Positions 60,495-64,000 of a stretch of DNA of 64,000 nucleotides are shown piece after piece (within the stretch, counting starts at the first letter, position 1; every line of letters begins with the position of its first letter). Both the position numbers and the translations under genes were made by a program. The notes beneath the pieces are model-generated. The model searched no databases. It saw nothing but the letters and a program-made list of their open reading frames with translations, and was not told the origin of the DNA. The stretch spans positions 6,035-70,034 of the forward strand of contig CAWBQT010000025.1 in the NCBI GenBank assembly GCA_963790875.1. The letters are read 5' to 3'. Source of the DNA: AP-15 sp963790875. GTDB taxonomy: Bacteria; Pseudomonadota; Alphaproteobacteria; ATCC43930; CGMCC-115725.

Positions 60495-61691
60495 TCACTG
60501 ACCTGGCTGTGGGGTAGCAAGGAAAGCGTGGGATTCACCGGTGCTCGTGACCCCCAGGCCGACGATCTCTCCCACATCATTGATCTGGAAGGCAAAGACC
60601 AGATACAGCTTCGAATTCGCCGGGATCAGGGTGTTGAGGTCCGTCATCACGTTGTCTTGCCAGAGGAAGGCACGGCAGGTGCCAGTCGCCGCATAACCGA
60701 GGCATGATTGGCCAACCACCTGTCCGATATTGTTGATCCCGCCAAACGGCCCGGGCACGGCCGACTTGTCTTTGCCCACGGTGCCAATGTTCTGCATCCC
60801 GGTAGCCTCGGTCCACAGGAAGGCGGGATTGGCCTTGTCGCCAGGCAGGCTCGAAGTGCCGACCACTTGACCTTTGTCGTTGATAGCGGTAGCCGCATTG
60901 ATCAGCTTGCCCCCCAAATTGCCGAGGTTGGTGGGTGCGCCGTTCCGCCACAGCACGGCGTGCGGCGGCCCGACGAGGGGGGTCGGCGGTGCAATTGGGG
61001 TGTTGGCGCATGTACCCGACCCGCCGACGACCTCGCCCTTGTCGTTGAGCCCGATGGTCAATCCGATGGTGTCGCCGGGGAGCGGAGGAAGTTCCTTGAT
61101 ATCGTCGATATCGTCCGGTTTTGGCCCCCACAGCACGGCTTCATAACGGAGAACTTGAGGCGCTGGGCAGCTCTTGTCCTTGGTGCTGGTCTCGCTCTCC
61201 CCGATTACCTGGCCGCGATCGTTGATTTCGACAGCTTGGCCGTTGTGGCCGCCCAAGTTGGGAAACGGCGTCATTTTCCCATCGCGCCAGAGGGCCCCGA
61301 GGCATATGAGGTGAGTGCCGAACCCGCAATAATCCTCGCCCAACGGATCTTTCTTCGAAGTCTCGGCACTTATCGGCAGCTCGTCGCTGCCGTTGGGCCC
61401 GCCCGCCTCGCTGTTTGGTCCACCCAGTGTGCCGAGGTCCTGCATTCCCTTGTCCTTGATCCACAGGAACGCGTGTTGGTTCGCGTTGGACAGGGTCCGC
61501 ACCCCGCCAACATGGGCCGCCCTGTTGAGGCCAAAAGCTAGGCTGAACGTTCCGCCCAGCGTGCCGAGGTCGGTAACGATGTAGTGCGGAGGGGGATTTG
61601 CATCCTGTTGCTGTGCGGAGCTCTGGACCGGCATGGCCAGCACGGCGAACAGCGCGGTAGCGGTAATCCAACTCAATGTTGTGAATTTCAT
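60495..61691 (-). CDS. Exported HAF-repeat protein (second copy type)
   Basis: The 398-residue protein starts at ATG 61691 with a signal peptide (MKFTTLSWITATALFAVLAM, cleavage near SSA). The body repeats the HAF pattern: VTDLGTLGGTFSLAFGLNRA, HAFLWIKDKGMQDLGTLGGP, EINDRGQVIGESE, GLNDKGEVVGGSG, AINDKGQVVGTSS and GINNIGQVVGQS. HAF repeats are predicted to form extracellular beta-propellers of unknown function. GAGGAG lies before the start. The frame extends upstream but without signal or repeats. The gene is divergent from the winged-helix regulator split by an insertion sequence, which may have controlled it. Confidence 0.88.
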   Translation of the reverse strand: MKFTTLSWITATALFAVLAMPVQSSAQQQDANPPPHYIVTDLGTLGGTFSLAFGLNRAAHVGGVRTLSNANQHAFLWIKDKGMQDLGTLGGPNSEAGGPNGSDELPISAETSKKDPLGEDYCGFGTHLICLGALWRDGKMTPFPNLGGHNGQAVEINDRGQVIGESETSTKDKSCPAPQVLRYEAVLWGPKPDDIDDIKELPPLPGDTIGLTIGLNDKGEVVGGSGTCANTPIAPPTPLVGPPHAVLWRNGAPTNLGNLGGKLINAATAINDKGQVVGTSSLPGDKANPAFLWTEATGMQNIGTVGKDKSAVPGPFGGINNIGQVVGQSCLGYAATGTCRAFLWQDNVMTDLNTLIPANSKLYLVFAFQINDVGEIVGLGVTSTGESHAFLATPQPGQ

Positions 61692-62069
61692 TATCGTCTC
61701 CTCGAGCGATGCCGATGCCCATGCCGATTGGCCGCACAGGGTCCGACCGGAAGCCCGATCCAATCCTGATCGCGACGGAAGCCCGCTATGAGACGGCGAT
61801 GAAAATATTAAAAACCTTTGGGAGGCGCGGGAGCCGTCGTTGTGCCCATGGCGCGACACTCTCTCAGCATCGGTGATGGCAGCGACCATGATCCGACCGC
61901 CGGTGAAGAGGCGTCTATGAGGCTCTTCCCAAAATTTCTGAATCGATTCTGAAGAAATCGAACGACACAAGCGCGTCGGCGCGATTAAATCAGCCAGTCG
62001 CAACGGACCAATCAGTCGCAAGCACATCTGAGGCTTGGTGTGGACAGGGGAGGAACGGACGGCAGGCGC
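61692..62069. other. Divergent intergenic region between the HAF gene and the split regulator
   Basis: About 380 bp lie between two divergent starts and should contain both promoters and any operator of the regulator. AT-rich patches are seen near 61800 and 61930-61960. No clear operator could be defined by eye. Confidence 0.4.
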
Positions 62070-62208
62070 ATGGACGCGCCCGCGTCGGCGGGTGTGTTCC
62101 TGTTCGAAGGCTTTCGTTTCGATTGCGCCGACAGGTGTCTGTATCGCCTGGGGGGCTCCAGTGTCGCCGAGCCGGTAGCGCTCGGTTCGCGGGCGCTCGC
62201 GCTCCTAG
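62070..62208 (+). pseudogene. Winged-helix regulator, 5' part, interrupted by IS1182-type element
   Basis: From ATG 62070 the frame reads VFLFEGFRFDCADRCLYRLG and EPVALGSRALALL, the start of an OmpR/CadC-type winged helix. It runs into the insertion sequence at CTAG 62205-62208, after which it reads foreign codons to a stop at 62285. The continuation is at 63817-64000. The same family of domain is found in the fused gene at 3621-4802. Confidence 0.85.
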
Positions 62209-63816
62209 CAGCCTGTCGGACTGGATTTAACTATCGAGGGATGGAACGCGGCTTTGCATTGCGTCAACCGTCGTCGGGATGCTGACGGGTTGGAGACTTG
62301 GTCAAGGGTTCCGACCGATATCTCGCTTTGGTTGAGATATACTCTTCTGATGCTCCTTTACCGGGCGGCGAGGGCGAAGATCCGCTTGATGTTCCAGGCC
62401 ATGGTGACCAGGCTCCACTCGCCGCGGACTTTATCGAGCCCGCGCAGCAGGAATTGGCGAAAGCCCAGAACCGACTTGATTATGCCGAAGACTGGCTCCG
62501 GGGTGCACTTGCGCCGGCCGTAGAGCTTCTTGCCTTCGGGTGTCGCCAAGCGGTGCGCCATCGCTCGAGCGGCGTCGGGTCCTGCGGTGCGGGCGGTGCC
62601 GGAGCAAAGCGCTCGGCCAAGGGTGGGTTATGTGGCGCACGGCCGAGCGCCAGCAGCGGCTCGATCCCTGCCGCGGTGCAGGCTGTCACATTGGCGGCGC
62701 TGCAATAGCCATTGTCGCCGAGCATCGTTTGCGCCCTGCCGAGATCCGCCGGCAAAGCCGCCAGCTTGCCCAGCATCGGCGCGAGTTGCTGCTTGTCGTT
62801 CGCGGCTTGTACGACATCGCTGGCGACCACCAACAGGCTGTCTGCCGTCACTACGGCTTGCGCGTTGTAGCATTGCTCGAACCCGCCGCCCGCCACCGGC
62901 ATGATCCGCGAGTTCTCGTCGGTCAGATTGATCTGATCAGTGGGGCCGGGCCCCGCAGCCGGCGGCGCCGGCGGCCTGCCGCCAGGCTTCCTGCCGCTCG
63001 CCCTGGCCTTGGCCTCGCGCGCCGCGACTTTGGCCTCATACTCCGCCTGCTCACGGGCCAAGCGCTCGCTGGCACGCGCCTCGATTTTGCTGCGCGCCTC
63101 GGCCAGCTTCTGCAGTCGTACTTCGCGTCGCTCCAACTCCTCGGGGATCGACATCCCCCCGGCCTTCGCCGGGGCAGGCTTAGGAAGATCCGCCGTATCG
63201 GCCGCCTCGGCCTTGGCCATCAGCTCTCCCACCTCGGCCTTCAGCTGCGCCTCCAGCTTCCCAGCATGCTCATAAGAGAGCGCGCTATGCCGGCTCGCAT
63301 TGGCGTGGATCTTGGTCCCGTCCAACGCCACCGTGCCCAGACCGAGAACCCCCATCTCGCGGGCCAACAACAACACCCTGACGAACAGCCCCTCGATCTC
63401 CGGCAAAAACCGCCGCCGGAACGTCGCGATCGTGTCGTGGTCCGGGTGGTCGTTTGCCGCGATGAAGCGAAACGCCACCGAATTGTACGTCGCCTGCTCC
63501 AGCTTTCGGCTCGAAAACACCCCCGTCGCATAGCCGTAAACCAACAGCCCCAGCAGCATCGCTGGGTGGTACGACGCCGAGCCCGACCCGCGATAGCTGC
63601 CGCTCAGCTCGTGCAGATCCAGACCGTCAATCACTTCCACCACAAAGCGCGCCAAATGTCGTTGCGGCAGCCACTCGTCCACCGAGGGTGGCAACAGAAA
63701 CCCCGTCTGCCGATCCACCTGGCGAAAATTGCTCATCCCCCACCCGCCCCTAGTACACATCCCCCACTCAAACCTACCACATTCTGGGTCGGCTTCCACC
63801 TAAGTCCGACAGGCTG
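62209..63816 (-). mobile_element. IS1182-family insertion sequence
   Basis: The element is 1608 bp long, bounded by perfect 14-bp inverted ends CAGCCTGTCGGACT (62209-62222) and AGTCCGACAGGCTG (63803-63816), and flanked by direct CTAG copies (62205-62208 and 63817-63820). It encodes one transposase on the minus strand, which has a frameshift. Removing the element and one CTAG copy restores the coding frame of the regulator exactly. Confidence 0.9.
62358..63736 (-). pseudogene. IS1182-family transposase, frameshifted near the end
   Basis: From ATG 63736 the protein reads FRQVDRQTGFLLPPSVDEWL, PQRHLARFVVEVIDGLDLHE, HPAMLLGLLVYGYATGVFSS and carries Asp in VALDGTKIHANASRH and Asp in MLGDNGYCSAAN, two of the DDE triad. 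Near 62560 the frame shifts by one base; the correct ending, AHRLATPEGKKLYGRRKCTP and EPVFGIIKSVLGFRQF with the third acidic residue, lies in another frame (62358-62561). The missing base falls after LER. The element is probably immobile unless the shift is programmed, which its position late in the gene makes unlikely. Confidence 0.85.
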
Positions 63817-64000
63817 CTAGCCTTTCTCGTCGAGCGCCGGGGACGGCTCGTCTCGAAAGACGAGATTATGCGGGCGGTTTGGCCGGCTGTTGCTGTCGAG
63901 GAGAATAACCTTTTCGTCCAGATTTCGGTGCTTCGCCGCGTTCTCGACCGGGATCGCGGAGACCGGAGCTACATCCAGACGGTCTCGGGGCGCGGTTATC
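63817..64000 (+). pseudogene. Winged-helix regulator, 3' part after the IS, continuing past the window
   Basis: After the second CTAG copy the frame reads AFLVERRGRLVSKDEIMRAV, then WPAVAVEENNLFVQISVLRR and VLDRDRGDRSYIQTVSGRGY, the recognition helix and wing of the OmpR-type domain. It joins in frame to ALALL of the 5' part to give ALALLAFLVERRG. The rest of the protein, possibly a membrane and TPR part as in CadC-like regulators, lies beyond the window. Confidence 0.85.

Overview
This is a GC-rich window from an alphaproteobacterium. The type of gene content points to the Hyphomicrobiales or Rhodospirillales: an AapJQMP amino-acid transporter, LigA/LigB, FixL/FixJ-type regulators, HAF-repeat exported proteins, DUF29, DUF3800 and ISNCY/IS1182 insertion sequences. 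The species cannot be named from sequence alone. No tRNA, rRNA or CRISPR array was seen.

Layout. 1-5 kb: end of an AraC regulator, a papain-like cysteine peptidase homologue, a DOPA dioxygenase-family protein, poxB, and a winged-helix regulator fused through a membrane segment to an HpnM/MlaC-like domain. 5-8 kb: FixJ-type regulator, orphan receiver and membrane histidine kinase. 8-11 kb: an overlapping trio (LLM flavin oxidoreductase, alpha/beta hydrolase, unknown protein), then a Nudix protein. 12-17 kb: a protein with eight 47-residue TPR-like repeats, gene debris, an isoprenylcysteine methyltransferase-like membrane protein and a HAF-repeat exported protein. 17-22 kb: gamma-glutamyltransferase, a class III cyclase, a Tse2-like toxin candidate with a partner gene, and a MNT/HEPN pair whose HEPN gene is frameshifted. 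22-23 kb: ligA-ligB.

23.4-31.2 kb is the most unusual part. Full-length uvrA (28362-31220) is accompanied by a second copy of its last about 430 codons (23367-24658). The two copies bracket an island holding a HEPN-like gene that overlaps a large, five-times-broken KGGTGR-motif ATPase gene. This looks like a decayed two-gene, defence-like module brought in by a single-crossover integration. Next come a GIY-YIG nuclease remnant between inverted palindromes, an HtrA-like protease and ssb.

33.5-37.6 kb is the aapJQMP transporter operon. 37.7-43.5 kb is an accessory patch with an intact ISNCY element and the remnant of another, two neighbouring DUF3800 genes (one broken), a broken serine recombinase and a perfect 19-bp inverted repeat. 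43.8-60 kb returns to metabolism: SDR, amidohydrolases, quinol monooxygenase-like protein, IlvD/Edd dehydratase, enoyl-CoA hydratase, Bug-type binding protein, Rieske oxygenase, plus a MscS channel with a cyclic-nucleotide-binding domain and an L,D-transpeptidase. The window ends with a second HAF protein, divergent from a winged-helix regulator that is split by an IS1182-type element; removing the element and one CTAG copy restores its reading frame.

Functionally the window combines aromatic and xenobiotic catabolism (LigAB, Rieske oxygenase with amidohydrolase, DOPA dioxygenase-like, enoyl-CoA hydratase), nutrient uptake and sensing (Aap, Bug protein, histidine kinase with FixJ), and a possible cAMP circuit (cyclase and CNB-MscS channel). 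A strikingly large number of genes are broken, mostly in the accessory patches. All family assignments are from reading the protein sequences; no database search was run.
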